This document shows positions 63,476 through 64,000 of a stretch of DNA of 64,000 bases, piece after piece. The notes under the pieces were generated by a model, which worked only from the letters and a program-made list of their open reading frames with translations, was not told the origin of the DNA and ran no database searches. Every line of letters starts with the position of its first letter. The first letter of the stretch is position 1. The DNA lies in contig NZ_JAEOAH010000042.1 of NCBI RefSeq assembly GCF_016612995.1, positions 1 through 64,000 on the forward strand, written 5' to 3'. Source of the stretch: Viridibacillus soli. GTDB taxonomy: Bacteria > Bacillota > Bacilli > Bacillales_A > Planococcaceae. The translations under genes and the position numbers were made by a program.

Positions 63476-64000
63476 ATGTTTTTAAAATATATTTGTCCTT
63501 TTATCATTTGTACGTCCTTTCTAATGGGGTGTAATTCTTCAGAAAAGACAAGTGAAAAAAATGTCAATAATCCAATTGAATCTGAACAGAATAATTCATC
63601 TATTCAAAAAAACAAATCATTAGAAAACAAGTTTCTCCCCCCTAAATTTAGCATAACAAATTTTGAAATGAATTATATTACTGAGAATAAGGAATTAACT
63701 TTTCTTATGAATTATGAAATCGATGTAGACATATACGAAATCTTACAGGAAAATACTCAAAAGATTTACTTTTCACTTGAGTACCCTGAAGCATTATACG
63801 ATATTTTTCATAATACAACTAGTGAATTATTGTTAGCAGAGCAACCTAAAGGCTATAATACTAAATATCAAACTCAATTCAGAATAAACATCGATTTAAC
63901 GACAAAACAATTAGAGAAAATAAAAAATAACTTATCTGGCTTTAACCTCAGTATAGCTGACAAAGATAAGGATGCAATTGCTCATTTTATTGATTTAAAT
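63476..64000 (+). CDS. lipoprotein, C-terminal end beyond the window
   Basis: From the ATG at 63476, with a GAGGTG ribosome binding site, 175 codons are open to the window edge. The signal peptide has a lipobox-like LMGC (cysteine 19); the next 30 residues are polar (SSEKTSEKNVNN). The visible remainder (FSITNFEMNYITENKELTFL, EYPEALYDIF) is beta-rich. I do not recognise the family. It lies 80 bases after the broken small secreted-protein gene and may have been cotranscribed with it. Confidence 0.7.
   Translation, partial: MFLKYICPFIICTSFLMGCNSSEKTSEKNVNNPIESEQNNSSIQKNKSLENKFLPPKFSITNFEMNYITENKELTFLMNYEIDVDIYEILQENTQKIYFSLEYPEALYDIFHNTTSELLLAEQPKGYNTKYQTQFRINIDLTTKQLEKIKNNLSGFNLSIADKDKDAIAHFIDLN

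Overview
This AT-rich window reads as a chromosomal segment of a spore-forming member of the Bacillales, most like Lysinibacillus or a close relative. The basis is Gram-positive: strong AGGAGG-type ribosome binding sites, TTG and GTG starts, an ArlRS-type two-component pair, odhAB, a CtpB-type protease, an IDEAL protein, a YcgR/YcgQ pair and a LexA (DinR) box of the Bacillus type. The genus is an inference from gene style, not proven here. There are no rRNA genes and no intact tRNA genes.

Layout. 1-8.3 kb is accessory: the 3' end of an IS30-type transposase, a 1980-residue WapA/RHS-type secreted toxin with its probable immunity gene, then the 5' part of a group II intron with no reverse transcriptase. 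8.4-16.9 kb holds a chitin-active LPMO, a CtpB-type protease, a G3E GTPase, a CAP-domain protein, a MATE exporter and a stand-alone murG. 17-19.1 kb has a Tn3-type transposase relic, an unknown gene, a GC-rich repeat and an acetyltransferase whose leader contains a tRNA-like fold and a terminator-like three-way junction. 19.3-28.7 kb is core: dapF, a PAS-GGDEF protein, arlRS-like genes and odhA-odhB. 29.2-37.4 kb holds a YcgR/YcgQ membrane pair, a small gene under a perfect promoter with a LexA box, a soluble chemoreceptor, a channel-like protein with a damaged selectivity filter, a second CAP protein, an AlkC-type DNA glycosylase with an Ig-like tail and a broken TPR-GGDEF gene. 37.7-47 kb has an orphan type III-like methyltransferase, a polar amino-acid ABC operon, two related secreted SH3 proteins and adenine deaminase. 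47-58.6 kb has GNAT, exonuclease-BRCT, membrane GGDEF, IDEAL, MBL, chemoreceptor, glucosaminidase-LysM, arsR-acr3 and SDR genes. 58.7-64 kb is a decaying region with several genes each interrupted by one or two mutations.

Themes. Cyclic-di-GMP signalling recurs (two intact GGDEF proteins and one broken). Chemotaxis-type receptors occur twice. Surface and secreted proteins (WapA, LPMO, two CAP, two SH3, glucosaminidase) are frequent. DNA-damage functions include AlkC and the LexA-controlled small gene. Three loci carry a dispersed element built from exact 21-bp-phased units with core TTGCGCAACAAAC and a shared flank.

The most promising undescribed items are the tRNA-like/terminator leader before the acetyltransferase at 18.4-18.9 kb, the LexA-boxed 54-codon gene at 31.0-31.2 kb, the WapA toxin tip with a membrane immunity protein, and the 21-bp repeat family. 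All functional statements rest on reading the sequence by eye; no database search was run.
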